The notes under the pieces: generated by a model
What the model saw: the letters and a program-made list of their open reading frames with translations, nothing else
Database searches by the model: none
What the model was told of the DNA's origin: nothing
In this document: in pieces, positions 9,467 through 22,219 of the stretch
Layout: the number at the start of each line of letters is the position of its first letter
Numbering within the stretch: the stretch's first letter is position 1
Made by a program: the position numbers and the translations under genes
Assembly: GCA_934271255.1 (NCBI GenBank)
Contig: CAKQQS010000003.1
Location: 62,001-126,000 of the forward strand
Reading direction: 5' to 3'
DNA from: an uncultured Clostridia bacterium
GTDB lineage: Bacteria > Bacillota > Clostridia > Christensenellales > Borkfalkiaceae
DNA length: 64,000 nucleotides

Positions 9467-10266
9467 AATATAAACTTATCGCGTGCGACTACGACATGAC
9501 TCTCGGTATAAGACCGAATATAATATCTCAAAAAAATATAACCGCCGTCAAAGAATATCAACGCGCGGGCGGGATATTCGTAGTTTGTACGGGACGAATG
9601 ACTGCTTCGATAAAGAACATTTTGGCTGTAAACAACATAGATTGCGACGTAATAGCATATCAGGGCGCGGTAATACGCCTTAAAAACGGCGAACTCATAT
9701 TAAACGGCGGAATAGACGCCGAAACGGCTTACAGGTTTTTGGTAAAGGCTGAAAGTCTTAACGAGCATCTTAACGTTTTCGTAAACGACGTGCATTATAC
9801 GGACAGGCTTAACGAATATACGGATTTTTACGTAAAGTCGAGCGGCACGCCGTGTATAAAAGTCGACGGAAAATTATCCGATTTCGTTTTGAAAAACAAC
9901 GCCGTTTGCCAAAAGATTTGCATAATGAACCCGAACGAAGAAATAGGGGCTAAAATCGACTTTTATTCAAAAGAGTTTCCCGAACTCGAAGTCAACAGCG
10001 GTGCGTATTTTTTAACGGAAATTATCGATAAAAAAACGAACAAAGGAAACGCCGTTAAAATTATAGCGGAGCATTACGGAATCGATTTGAAAGACGTAAT
10101 CGCCATCGGGGACAGCAGTAACGATATAAGCATGATAGAAGTCGCCGGGCTCGGCGTCGCCGTCGGGGACGGAAACGAAACGCTGAAACGCAAAGCGGAC
10201 GCGATTGCGCCCGACTTTAAAGACGACGCTGTCGCTTATGTGATTGAAAACTATTGCAAAAAATAA
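9463..10266 (+). CDS. Cof-type HAD-IIB sugar/nucleotide phosphatase
   Basis: A 267-residue cytosolic phosphatase of the Cof/HAD-IIB group. Motif I is DYDMT with Asp9 the expected nucleophile and Asp11 the acid/base; motif II is the CTGR segment near residue 43; motif IV is GDSSNDISM near 216. An inserted cap domain covers about 85-185. These enzymes dephosphorylate sugar phosphates, nucleotides or vitamin precursors, and the substrate cannot be told from sequence. The start is TTG 9463, supported by AAAGGAGAG at 9449-9457, and overlaps the uvrC stop (TTGA). The two genes are evidently cotranscribed. The first motif-I residue spacing is slightly unusual (DYDMT rather than DLDGT). Confidence 0.88.
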   Translation: MKYKLIACDYDMTLGIRPNIISQKNITAVKEYQRAGGIFVVCTGRMTASIKNILAVNNIDCDVIAYQGAVIRLKNGELILNGGIDAETAYRFLVKAESLNEHLNVFVNDVHYTDRLNEYTDFYVKSSGTPCIKVDGKLSDFVLKNNAVCQKICIMNPNEEIGAKIDFYSKEFPELEVNSGAYFLTEIIDKKTNKGNAVKIIAEHYGIDLKDVIAIGDSSNDISMIEVAGLGVAVGDGNETLKRKADAIAPDFKDDAVAYVIENYCKK

Positions 10267-10282
10267 CGAAAGGGTGTATACT
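10254..10282 (+). promoter_or_regulatory. lon promoter
   Basis: TTGCAA (10254-10259), 17-base spacer, TATACT (10277-10282), overlapping the end of the HAD gene. The predicted start near 10289 gives a leader of about 28 bases. No CIRCE-type heat-shock operator was seen. Confidence 0.7.
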
Positions 10283-10316
10283 TGAAAAATAAACCTACGC
10301 ATAAAGTGGAAAAAAT

Positions 10317-12680
10317 ATGGAACAAAAAACTATTATACTTGAAGAAAACGTAACAAAAAATATCGATTTGACGAACGTTGAAAAAGTACCCGTTCTCGTG
10401 TTGAGAGGAAAGGTGCTTTTTCCGGGTACGATAGCGGGACTCGACGTGGGTAGGGAACGGTCGATTAAGGCTGTCGACTACGCGCTTAAACACGGGTTGC
10501 CTCTTATGATTGTAACCCAGAAAGACGTTCAGAAAGAAGTTCCCGCCGAAGAAGACGTTTATAAAACGGGCGTTATTTCGATAGTGGCGCAAATAGCGAA
10601 ACTCGCTACGAAAATGCAAAAAGTCAACGTCAGGGGGCTTTTCAGAGCGCAAATCGTCGGGTACGAAAAGGGCGACGATTTCGATTTCGTAACTTTCGAG
10701 AAAAAGGACTTTTTACCGTCCGACGAGATAGACACGCAGGCGGCTTTGTCTTTGGCTAAGGAGTCTTTCGCGCAGTTTATAGTGCTTGACAAAAAGACGA
10801 GCGCGAACAAGGACGTGTTCGACGCGATTTTAAACATTACGGACGCAAACGAATTCGTCAACAACGCGGCTTCCGTCGCGCAGTTTAAATATCCCGATTC
10901 CCAGACGCTTATGGAAGAAGACGACACTTATTCTCGTTTGGTGGCGTTTTACGGGTTGATACAAAAAGAAATCGAAGTCGCTAAAATCGAAAGAAAAATC
11001 AACGCGACGGTTAAAAAGAGCATAGATAAAAATCAAAAAGAATATTTGCTCAGAGAACAAATAAAAGCGATACACGACGAACTCGGCGACGACGCGGACG
11101 CAGGCGAAAAACTTGCGGACAAGATTAAAGCGAAGGGTATGCCGAAAGAATCGGAAGAAAAAGTTTTGAAGGAAATCAAAAAACTCGACAAACTTTCTCC
11201 AAACATGCCCGAGTACACGATTTTACTAAACTACGTCGACCAGATATTAGATTTGCCGTTCAGTGAAAAATCCGTCGATACCGAAGATATAAACAAGGCG
11301 AAAGAAATACTCGACGAAGACCATTTCGGACTGCAAAAAGTCAAAGAAAGAATACTCGAATATTTGTCGGTAATAAAACTTACGGGCAAAATAAAAGGGC
11401 CTATATTATGTTTCGTAGGCCCGCCGGGCGTCGGCAAAACGTCGATAGCCAAATCGATAGCGAGAGCGCTTGACAGAAAGTTCGTCCGTATGAGTTTGGG
11501 CGGCGTCAGGGACGAGTCGGAAATAAGGGGACACAGAAGAACTTACGTTGCCGCAATGCCGGGCAGAATCATTTACGCAATGCAACGCTCCAACACCGTA
11601 AATCCCGTGTTTTTGCTTGACGAAATCGACAAGATAGGCAAAGATATTCAAGGCGATCCCGCAAGCGCGCTTTTAGAAGTTTTGGATCCCGAACAAAACA
11701 ATTCGTTCAGGGACAGGTATCTGGAAATACCTTACGATTTGTCGGAGGTTATGTTTATAACGACCGCGAATACGCTCGAATCCATTCCCGCTCCGTTGCT
11801 TGACAGAATGGAAGTAATAGAAATCGGCAGTTATACGGAAGAAGAAAAGGTTTGCATTGCCGACAGATATTTAGCGCCCAAACAAATCGCCGAAAACGGT
11901 ATCGACAAAGACCGTATAGAGTTCACGGAAGACGGAATCAAAAAAGTAATAGAGAATTACACGTCGGAAGCGGGCGTAAGAAATCTTGAACGCGAAATAT
12001 CGGCTATTTGCAGAAAAGTAGCGACGAAAATCGCGTGCGGAGAGTTTACGGACAAAATAGTCGTAACGAAAGAAAACGTACCCGAGTTTTTAGGCCCCGA
12101 AAAAATCGACAAAGACGATTATAAACGGGAAGACGCGGTAGGCGTAACGACGGGACTTGCCTGGACTCAGGTCGGCGGGGTTACTTTAAACATAGAAGTC
12201 GCGCTAATGAAAGGCAAAGGCGATATTCAACTTACGGGTAAACTCGGCGAAGTAATGAAAGAATCGGCAAGAATCGCGTTGAGTTTTATAAAATCTCACG
12301 CCGAAACGTACGGAATAGACGCAGATCGGTTTGAGAACACGGACGTTCACATTCACGTTCCCGAAGGGGCGACGCCAAAAGACGGTCCCAGCGCGGGCGT
12401 AACGCTCGCAACGTCGATTTTGTCGGCTTTTACCAACAAAAAAGTTTCGGGTAAAGTCGCGATGACGGGTGAAATCACCTTGACGGGCAGAGTCTTGCCG
12501 ATAGGCGGGCTTAAAGAAAAAGCGCTCGCTGCGTACAGAGCGGGAATTAACAACGTAATTATACCCAAAGGCAACCAAAAAGACGTTTCGGATATTCCCG
12601 AAGAGATACGCGGCAAAATCAAATTCGCGCCCGTTTCGAGAATCGACGAAGTGTTTAAGAAAGCGATAAAGGAATTATAA
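10317..12680 (+). CDS. lon: ATP-dependent protease Lon
   Basis: Lon is a cytosolic hexameric AAA+ protease that degrades misfolded and regulatory proteins. The 787-residue protein has the N-terminal substrate-binding domain (about 20-210), coiled-coil linker, Walker A GPPGVGKT (about 368-375), Walker B FLLDEID, and the C-terminal Ser-Lys protease domain with DGPSAG (Ser near 691) and the Lys in GLKEKALAA (near 733). Length is standard for LonA. ATG 10317 is preceded by only a weak AGTGGAA. It overlaps engB at TAATG, the same lon-engB (lonA-ysxC) pairing known in Bacillus. Confidence 0.96.
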   Translation: MEQKTIILEENVTKNIDLTNVEKVPVLVLRGKVLFPGTIAGLDVGRERSIKAVDYALKHGLPLMIVTQKDVQKEVPAEEDVYKTGVISIVAQIAKLATKMQKVNVRGLFRAQIVGYEKGDDFDFVTFEKKDFLPSDEIDTQAALSLAKESFAQFIVLDKKTSANKDVFDAILNITDANEFVNNAASVAQFKYPDSQTLMEEDDTYSRLVAFYGLIQKEIEVAKIERKINATVKKSIDKNQKEYLLREQIKAIHDELGDDADAGEKLADKIKAKGMPKESEEKVLKEIKKLDKLSPNMPEYTILLNYVDQILDLPFSEKSVDTEDINKAKEILDEDHFGLQKVKERILEYLSVIKLTGKIKGPILCFVGPPGVGKTSIAKSIARALDRKFVRMSLGGVRDESEIRGHRRTYVAAMPGRIIYAMQRSNTVNPVFLLDEIDKIGKDIQGDPASALLEVLDPEQNNSFRDRYLEIPYDLSEVMFITTANTLESIPAPLLDRMEVIEIGSYTEEEKVCIADRYLAPKQIAENGIDKDRIEFTEDGIKKVIENYTSEAGVRNLEREISAICRKVATKIACGEFTDKIVVTKENVPEFLGPEKIDKDDYKREDAVGVTTGLAWTQVGGVTLNIEVALMKGKGDIQLTGKLGEVMKESARIALSFIKSHAETYGIDADRFENTDVHIHVPEGATPKDGPSAGVTLATSILSAFTNKKVSGKVAMTGEITLTGRVLPIGGLKEKALAAYRAGINNVIIPKGNQKDVSDIPEEIRGKIKFAPVSRIDEVFKKAIKEL

Positions 12681-13264
12681 TGGAAAAGTTAAAAGGCTCG
12701 TTTATAACGTCGGTAGCGAACGCGAACGACTTTTTGAAAACGGACAAAAAAATAATCGCCATAGCGGGCAAGTCGAACGTCGGTAAGAGTTCGCTCATCA
12801 ACTTTATCGCAGGGCAGAAAAAATTAGCGAGAACATCCGTTACTCCGGGCAGAACAAGACTCGTTAATTATTTCGATTTCGGGGACTTTATTTTAGCGGA
12901 TTTACCGGGGTACGGTTTTGCCAACGTATCGAAAACGGAAAAGGCGAAATGGGCTAATCTTATGGAAGAGTTTTTCAACGCGACGGAGATACACCACGTC
13001 TTGTCGCTTATAGACATAAGACATTCTCCGACGGCAGACGACAGAAATATGATAAATTATTTGTACGCGTACAGACTGCCTTTTACGATTATCGCGACGA
13101 AAGCGGACAAACTCGGCAAAAGCAAAATCAAACCGCAGGTAACGTTTTTGGCAAACGAACTTAAAATGACCGCGCTTGACATTATAGCGACGTCGGCGGA
13201 ATCGGGTTACGGCGGGGACGCGCTCATTTCAAAAATCAAAGACGTGATAAAGCAAGACGTTTAA
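12680..13264 (+). CDS. engB: Ribosome biogenesis GTPase EngB/YsxC
   Basis: A TRAFAC-class GTPase needed for assembly of the large ribosomal subunit. The 194-residue protein carries G1 GKSNVGKSS (30-38), G2 around TSVTPGRTR, G3 DLPGYG, G4 TKADKL and a G5-like SAES near the end. Length matches the family. ATG 12680 overlaps the lon stop codon (TAATG), so translation is coupled to lon. A bidirectional terminator follows immediately. Confidence 0.95.
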   Translation: MEKLKGSFITSVANANDFLKTDKKIIAIAGKSNVGKSSLINFIAGQKKLARTSVTPGRTRLVNYFDFGDFILADLPGYGFANVSKTEKAKWANLMEEFFNATEIHHVLSLIDIRHSPTADDRNMINYLYAYRLPFTIIATKADKLGKSKIKPQVTFLANELKMTALDIIATSAESGYGGDALISKIKDVIKQDV

Positions 13265-13270
13265 TAAAAA

Positions 13271-13309
13271 ACACGGCTGACGAGAACTCGTCGGCCGTGT
13301 GCTTTTTTT
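13271..13309. terminator. Bidirectional terminator between engB and the DUF6062 gene
   Basis: A 14-bp stem (13271-13284 with 13287-13300, one T-G wobble) is followed on the plus strand by seven T and preceded by A-runs that form a U tract on the minus strand. It serves convergent genes. Confidence 0.85.
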
Positions 13310-13313
13310 GCGG

Positions 13314-13994
13314 TTATTTGGTAGGTTTCGTATACAATTTCGTTCTCATACGCGGCAAAATGTCCGCGCTCGTACCGATAGGCAAATCGCGGTTGCGGTA
13401 ATCGTGTTTGTCGCAAAACCATTGCAGTTCTTTTTGCATACGCTCGATGTTTTTCGTTTGCAGTTCGGCTAAACATTTAACGTACTCTTCCGTTTTCGAT
13501 TTTGCTTCGTTTGAATATTTTAACAAGTTCAGGTAATCGTGCAGACAAAAACCTTTGGTCGATAAAAGCATATCTTTAAACTTCGGCTCGTTATAAAACA
13601 TTTGAGCGACGGTTTTGTAATATCTTACCATATTGTCGTTTATAAGGTCGCAAATAAGACAGGACGAAAGGGCGTTTTCGAGTTCCGTCGCTTGTTTGAC
13701 GGCAGCCTTGTAGTTTTTTGGCGGTTCGATTATTTTCATAATGGTTTTATCCAGCCGCGTCAACGTTTGCAACGCCACGCCGAGTTTGTTTTGGCGAGCG
13801 ACCATCATGTCGTAATGATGAGCGCAGAATCCTTTCTTGTTTACTTTGTCGCGCGCCGAGTCGACCATAACCGCTTCGTTAAGGAATTGTTCGACGATAT
13901 TTTTTTCTACGATTTGTTTTATTTCGCAAAGGGGACATTCGGTCTTCGGGTTGAAGTTTTGCAAAATCAAGCCCGTCGAAATGTGGTAATTCAT
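13314..13994 (-). CDS. DUF6062 family protein, predicted zinc-binding
   Basis: A 226-residue soluble protein of the DUF6062 type found in Bacillota. It has two repeats of a Cys/His pattern: CPLC (about 20-23) with GFCAHH, then CLIC with GFCLHDY, suggesting one or two structural zinc sites or a redox role. The C-terminal region (WFCDKHDYRN...PIGTSAD) is the conserved family tail. No enzyme motif is recognised. The start is supported by AGGAGAAAAA directly before the ATG. It converges on engB across a shared terminator. Function unknown. Confidence 0.75.
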   Translation of the reverse strand: MNYHISTGLILQNFNPKTECPLCEIKQIVEKNIVEQFLNEAVMVDSARDKVNKKGFCAHHYDMMVARQNKLGVALQTLTRLDKTIMKIIEPPKNYKAAVKQATELENALSSCLICDLINDNMVRYYKTVAQMFYNEPKFKDMLLSTKGFCLHDYLNLLKYSNEAKSKTEEYVKCLAELQTKNIERMQKELQWFCDKHDYRNRDLPIGTSADILPRMRTKLYTKPTK

Positions 13995-14064
13995 ATTTTT
14001 TCTCCTAAAAATGTAAGAATATAAGAAAATTATACAAAAAATCGTAAAAAAAATAAAGTAAATA

Positions 14065-14093
14065 TTGACAAATAATTTATTTTATGGTATAAA
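14065..14093 (+). promoter_or_regulatory. Strong extended -10 promoter
   Basis: Perfect TTGACA (14065-14070), 17-base spacer and TATAAA (14088-14093) preceded by TGG, an extended -10. Followed by a full AGGAGG (14107-14112) eight bases before ATG 14121. Confidence 0.85.
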
Positions 14094-14120
14094 TAATAAT
14101 GACGTTAGGAGGATTTGATA

Positions 14121-14462
14121 ATGGAAGCAGGTGTATACAATCTCACAATTAAAGGCAAACTCTTTAAAAAACGCGCAACGGTAGATTTTTCTCGTTGCGA
14201 TAAAATCGTTAAAGGCGTATTGAAAGTCGGCGAAAAAGCGAGACATTCTTACGAAGTAAACGGTAAGTACGACAATAACAGACTTGAATTTTACGGTTCT
14301 TACGTTGTTTGGAAACCGCATTTCGTAACCGTTTCCAACTGCACGGTAAACGGCAACACGTTTGACGGCGATATAGAGTTTAACGGCAAGAAAAAGAAAG
14401 TACACGGCGAGTTAGCGGCTCCGGTTGAACCGGTTGTCGACGACGAACTTGCCGCCGAATAA
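14121..14462 (+). CDS. Small hypothetical beta-rich protein
   Basis: A 113-residue protein that I do not recognise. It has no signal peptide or membrane segment. The pattern is beta-rich and basic through the middle (LFKKRATVDFSRC, FNGKKKKVHG), ending in an acidic Pro/Val/Glu/Asp tail. The start ATG 14121 follows a perfect AGGAGG; an in-frame TTG six bases upstream is less likely. The promoter is close to consensus, so it should be highly expressed in exponential growth, and it is monocistronic or weakly linked to the next gene through a hairpin at 14480. It could be a small nucleic-acid-binding or structural protein; this is a guess. Confidence 0.6.
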   Translation: MEAGVYNLTIKGKLFKKRATVDFSRCDKIVKGVLKVGEKARHSYEVNGKYDNNRLEFYGSYVVWKPHFVTVSNCTVNGNTFDGDIEFNGKKKKVHGELAAPVEPVVDDELAAE

Positions 14463-14479
14463 AATTATTTAAGGAATAC

Positions 14480-14511
14480 GGCGGTTGCTTGAATGGTAAC
14501 CGCCTGTTTTT
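14480..14511 (+). terminator. Hairpin and T-tract between the small gene and the DagK-like gene
   Basis: GGCGGTT (14480-14486) pairs with AACCGCC (14498-14504), followed by a T-rich run. An AAGGAA element lies just upstream (14471-14476), and the next start codon (14517) lies just downstream, so the hairpin may act as an attenuator as well as a terminator. Confidence 0.65.
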
Positions 14512-14516
14512 GTTTT

Positions 14517-15440
14517 ATGAATTGTTTGTTTATTTACAACCCCGTCAGCGGAAAGGGGAAAATTAACAAAAAAATCGACTACATAAGATCAAGACTGCTT
14601 GAAAAATATGACGAAGTCGACGTGTACGCAACGAAATGCGCGGGGGATATGACCGTTCAGGCAAAAAACGCTTGCGGCAAATATAACGCGATAGTGTTTT
14701 ACGGCGGGGACGGTTCTTTTAACGAAATAGTACAAGGACTCGGCGAAAACGAAAACCGACCCGTTCTCGGATATTTACCGGGCGGAACGGTCAACGACAT
14801 CGCCCATTCGCTTAAAATACCCGTGCGGCTCAAAAAGGCGTTGCGCAACGTGTTGAAGGGCAAAGTCGATACTTACGATTTGATAAAGATTAACGAGCAA
14901 TACGCGTTTTACGTCGTGTGCGCGGGGGCGTTTACGGGCTGTTCGTATTTGGCCGAGCAAAAAGAAAAGAAAAAGTACGGCAAAGTCGCTTACGCTTTTG
15001 AAGTACTTAAAAACGAACTGAAACTCAAAGATTTCGGAGTAACGCTTGATTTTGAAAACAAACATATCGAAACGAACTGCGAGTTTTTGATGGTGCTGAA
15101 CAGCAAACACGTCGCTTCGAGATACGTTTATCGTCAGGCGGATTTGCAGGACGGTAAAATCGACTTGTTTTTTATAAAACAGGTGAAAAACCCCAAAGGG
15201 TATCATAAAGTAAACGCTTTTTTCAAAGTGCTTAACTATTTCGTTTGCGGAATAAAAGTTTGCGCGCACAGATTCAGACACGGTTGGAAATCCGATTACG
15301 AGCATTATTGCACGGGCAAATTAAAATTGAGCATTCCCGAAGAAGTAAGGTGGAACCTTGACGGCGAAAAGGGAATGTGCGGACCTGTCGACATAGACGT
15401 TTTACAAAGGCACGTCGCGGTCATAGTGCCAAATAAATAA
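14517..15440 (+). CDS. Diacylglycerol/lipid kinase family protein (YegS/DagK type)
   Basis: A 308-residue lipid kinase of the DagK/YegS/BmrU family that phosphorylates diacylglycerol, undecaprenol-like or related lipids at the membrane. The catalytic domain has NPVSGKGK at the N-terminus, GGDGSFNEIV (the glycine-rich ATP loop) and PGGTVNDIA. The C-terminal beta-sandwich (about 130-300) is normal. I chose ATG 14517, which starts MNCLFIYNPVSG like the family; the frame also has an ATG at 14493, but that lies in the terminator hairpin. There is no Shine-Dalgarno adjacent to 14517; AAGGAA lies upstream of the hairpin. The exact lipid substrate is not determinable. Confidence 0.85.
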   Translation: MNCLFIYNPVSGKGKINKKIDYIRSRLLEKYDEVDVYATKCAGDMTVQAKNACGKYNAIVFYGGDGSFNEIVQGLGENENRPVLGYLPGGTVNDIAHSLKIPVRLKKALRNVLKGKVDTYDLIKINEQYAFYVVCAGAFTGCSYLAEQKEKKKYGKVAYAFEVLKNELKLKDFGVTLDFENKHIETNCEFLMVLNSKHVASRYVYRQADLQDGKIDLFFIKQVKNPKGYHKVNAFFKVLNYFVCGIKVCAHRFRHGWKSDYEHYCTGKLKLSIPEEVRWNLDGEKGMCGPVDIDVLQRHVAVIVPNK

Positions 15441-15552
15441 CTTAACGACGTTCACGGAGAGCAACAAAGGTTGCCCGCCGAAACAATATGTCCAAACGCA
15501 AAAAGTATTTTTTTTCGTTTAAACAACGCGTTAACGCAATAAAAATATTGAA

Positions 15553-15588
15553 AACGGCTCGCGGAAGATTTGTCTTCCGCGAGCCGTT
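15553..15588 (-). terminator. Terminator of SDR gene
   Basis: A perfect 16-bp stem (15553-15568 with 15573-15588) with a four-base loop, followed on the minus strand by TTTTCAATATTTTT. It begins just after the SDR stop codon. Confidence 0.85.
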
Positions 15589-15592
15589 AAAC

Positions 15593-16426
15593 TTACTCGT
15601 CTTTATTAAAAATATCTGCGAAAACTTTTTGTTTGGATTTTTTCATAACGCGACCGATGAATCGGGGACTCGTTCTCGGGAAAAACTTATACATAACCCG
15701 CATAAACCACGCGTCCGAGCCGAAAACCATACGCCTTTTCTTTTTTACGATTCCTTTTACGATTTTTTTAACCATAGAGTCGCGGTTAGACATAAACGAA
15801 GAGATGAGTTTGTTTTTGCTCATATCTTCCGCCTGATTGACGAAAAGATTCGTTTTTGTAAACCCCGGACAAATATACCCTACGTAAAACTCGGGGTGTT
15901 CCAACCCGAAACATTCGGTAAGGCTTTTGCTTGCCGCTTTCGCCGCGGTATATAAAGAAGTACCGGGCAATGGGCATAACGCCGCCGAACTCGAAACGGT
16001 AACGAACGCGGGCGTTTCGGATTTTATTATATGGTCGTACATTACCATAATAGCGTACGCGGGGGCGTAAAAATCTACGTTTACGCACAGTTCGAGTTGT
16101 TCTTTCGTATAATGCTCGTACCTGTCGAATCTGGGAAAGATTCCCGCGTTATTGATAAGCATGTCGACCTGAATACCTTTGTCTTCGAGGTGCTTTTTTA
16201 TTTCGAGCCAGGACTCGTATTTGGAAGCGTCGTACATAAGGTACGAAAACTTGTCGGCTTTGTCGCCGAGCGACGTAATAAACTCGTCGAACCCGTTTTT
16301 ATTGATGATTACGGCGATGACGTTGCAATCGTATTCCGTAATCAATTTTTGCGATATACCCGCGCCGATTCCGCTTGCGCCGCCCGTAATTAAAACGGTT
16401 TTTCCGTAAATCCAACGTTTCTTCAT
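15593..16426 (-). CDS. Short-chain dehydrogenase/reductase
   Basis: A 277-residue SDR oxidoreductase. The Rossmann motif TGGASGIG (about 14-21) binds NAD(P); NNAG follows near 90; the catalytic Ser lies in VTVSSSAA and the Tyr/Lys pair in YTAAK. The C-terminal ~60 residues are basic (VKKKRRMVFG, RVMKKSKQK) and carry the pattern GS-DAWFMR-FFPR seen in SDRs related to ketoacyl or sterol-type reductases. Substrate unknown. The start is supported by AGGAGC seven bases upstream. It is divergent from pcrA and has its own promoter and terminator. Confidence 0.88.
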   Translation of the reverse strand: MKKRWIYGKTVLITGGASGIGAGISQKLITEYDCNVIAVIINKNGFDEFITSLGDKADKFSYLMYDASKYESWLEIKKHLEDKGIQVDMLINNAGIFPRFDRYEHYTKEQLELCVNVDFYAPAYAIMVMYDHIIKSETPAFVTVSSSAALCPLPGTSLYTAAKAASKSLTECFGLEHPEFYVGYICPGFTKTNLFVNQAEDMSKNKLISSFMSNRDSMVKKIVKGIVKKKRRMVFGSDAWFMRVMYKFFPRTSPRFIGRVMKKSKQKVFADIFNKDE

Positions 16427-16454
16427 AGAAATGCTCCTGAAAGATGTTATATAT

Positions 16455-16483
16455 ATTTTAGCACGAATTAGTAAATGTGTAAA
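16455..16483 (-). promoter_or_regulatory. SDR gene promoter
   Basis: On the minus strand: TTTACA (16483-16478), 17-base spacer, TAAAAT (16460-16455) preceded by TGC, an extended -10. Confidence 0.7.
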
Positions 16484-16500
16484 GTTTGTTTATTAAATAA

Positions 16501-16529
16501 TTGAAAAAAAAGGGTGATTGTGGTATACT
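16501..16529 (+). promoter_or_regulatory. pcrA promoter, near-leaderless
   Basis: TTGAAA (16501-16506), 17-base spacer, TATACT (16524-16529). Only seven bases separate the -10 box from ATG 16537, leaving a predicted leader of 0-3 bases and no room for a Shine-Dalgarno. Confidence 0.7.
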
Positions 16530-16536
16530 TTTTAAT

Positions 16537-20745
<4,209 letters not shown>

Positions 20746-20774
20746 AAATTAATTATCGAAAGAAGGTGTGTTAT

Positions 20775-21647
20775 ATGTACAGCATGACGGGCTACGGCAG
20801 GGCGGATTATACCGACGAAAAGTTTAATCTGACCGTTGAAATAAAAACCGTAAACAATAAGAATCTTGATTTAAACGTAAAATCGCCGAGAATATTTTCC
20901 GCTTTTGAAGACTTGATACGAAAAACGGTATCGGCTAAAATAATTCGCGGACACGTCGACGTGTTTATAAGTTTTTCCGATTTGAGAGAAGACAGCGCGG
21001 AATACGAATTGAACGTCGGCGCGGTGGAGAACTATATCGGTATGGCTAAAACGCTTACTACAGAATACGGTATCGAAAACGACCTGACTGTTTCGAGCAT
21101 GTTAAGATTGCCCGACGTTTTGAGAGATAAAAACGTCGCGGACGACTATTCTTTTATGGAAACGCCGTTGGTACAAACGTTAAACGACGCGCTCGATAAA
21201 CTTAACGTTATGAGAAAAAGAGAAGGCGAAAAACTTTGCGTCGATATGCTCGGCAGAGTACAAACCGTCGAAGATTTGTTGGGAGAAGTCAGACAAAGAG
21301 CGCCGCTCGTGGCGAAAGATTACGCCGAAAAACTTAAAAAGAGAATTGCCGACGCGCTTGCCGACGTCAAGTACGACGAAACGAGATTTTTAAACGAAGT
21401 CGCGTTCTTTACGGACAAAGCGAACATCGACGAAGAAATGACAAGGCTTTCTTCTCACATATCGCAATTCAGAGATTTGACCAAAGAAGAAAACTCGGGT
21501 AAAAAACTCGACTTTTTGATGCAGGAGTTTAACAGGGAAACGAACACGATTTGTTCAAAAGCAAACGACATAACGGTAACGCGTACCGCGCTTGCGATGA
21601 AAAACGAAATAGAAAAAATCCGCGAGCAAGTACAAAACATCGAGTGA
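20775..21647 (+). CDS. yicC: YicC family endoribonuclease
   Basis: A 290-residue member of the YicC/YloC family, now known as endoribonucleases involved in RNA turnover. Family marks are the start MYSMTGYGRA, the VNNKNLD segment, and the C-terminal KLDFLMQEFNRETNTICSKA signature near 235-255. ATG 20775 follows AGAAGG with an eight-base gap; an in-frame GTG at 20766 is inside that binding site and is rejected. It is the first gene of a housekeeping operon in the Bacillus order, without remA between it and gmk. Confidence 0.93.
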   Translation: MYSMTGYGRADYTDEKFNLTVEIKTVNNKNLDLNVKSPRIFSAFEDLIRKTVSAKIIRGHVDVFISFSDLREDSAEYELNVGAVENYIGMAKTLTTEYGIENDLTVSSMLRLPDVLRDKNVADDYSFMETPLVQTLNDALDKLNVMRKREGEKLCVDMLGRVQTVEDLLGEVRQRAPLVAKDYAEKLKKRIADALADVKYDETRFLNEVAFFTDKANIDEEMTRLSSHISQFRDLTKEENSGKKLDFLMQEFNRETNTICSKANDITVTRTALAMKNEIEKIREQVQNIE

Positions 21648-21649
21648 TT

Positions 21650-22210
21650 ATGAGAAATATTTTATTTGTAATATCCGGACCTTCGGGCGTAGGCAAAGGA
21701 ACGATAGCCAACCTTTTATGCGAAAAAGATAAAAACATAGCCTTGTCGATTTCCTGCACGACCAGAAAACCGAGAAAAGGCGAAGTCGACGGCAGAGAAT
21801 ATTTCTTTATTACGAAAGAAGAGTTTGAAACGAAAATAGCGAACAAAGAGTTGCTCGAATATTCGATGCACTTTGAAAACTATTACGGAACGCCTAAGGA
21901 TTACGTTTTAAAACAACTTGAAAATCGCGACGTTTTGCTTGAAATAGACGTCGACGGCGGACTTGCGATAAAAAAGAACTTTCCCGACGCCGTTCTGATA
22001 ATGATTACTCCGCCTTCGCTTGACGAACTCAAACACAGGCTGATAGCGAGAAACACAGAAACGGAAGACAAAATCAAATTAAGGCTTGCGAGAGTAGAGT
22101 TCGAGTTAGGGCTTAAAGACGAGTACGACTACGTTGTCGTGAACGACGATTTGAACGCGACCTACGATAAGGTGCGCGAAATAATAAACGATGAAAAAAA
22201 TAAACAGTGA
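21650..22210 (+). CDS. gmk: Guanylate kinase
   Basis: Phosphorylates GMP to GDP with ATP in purine nucleotide synthesis. The 187-residue protein begins MRNILFVISGPSGVGKGT with the P-loop at 10-18, followed by the GMP-binding SCTTRKPRKGEVDGREYFF segment and DVDGG. Length is normal. The start lies two bases after the yicC stop, so translation is probably coupled. An upstream-extended frame exists but overlaps yicC and carries no family sequence. Confidence 0.96.
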   Translation: MRNILFVISGPSGVGKGTIANLLCEKDKNIALSISCTTRKPRKGEVDGREYFFITKEEFETKIANKELLEYSMHFENYYGTPKDYVLKQLENRDVLLEIDVDGGLAIKKNFPDAVLIMITPPSLDELKHRLIARNTETEDKIKLRLARVEFELGLKDEYDYVVVNDDLNATYDKVREIINDEKNKQ

Positions 22211-22219
22211 GGACATACA

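Noticed and set aside
14493..14516. Upstream ATG of the DagK-like gene
   Set aside because: It is in the hairpin loop; the family begins at MNCLFIYNP.
15488..15955. Plus-strand open frame opposite the SDR gene
   Set aside because: Low-complexity translation with no ribosome site; it is the shadow of the SDR gene and its terminator.
16501..16536. Upstream TTG start of pcrA
   Set aside because: It is the -35 box of the promoter; the family begins at MDNYLIRL-like sequence.
20766..20774. GTG start of yicC
   Set aside because: It overlaps the ribosome binding site AGAAGG.
21551..21649. In-frame extension of gmk
   Set aside because: It overlaps yicC and carries no guanylate kinase sequence.
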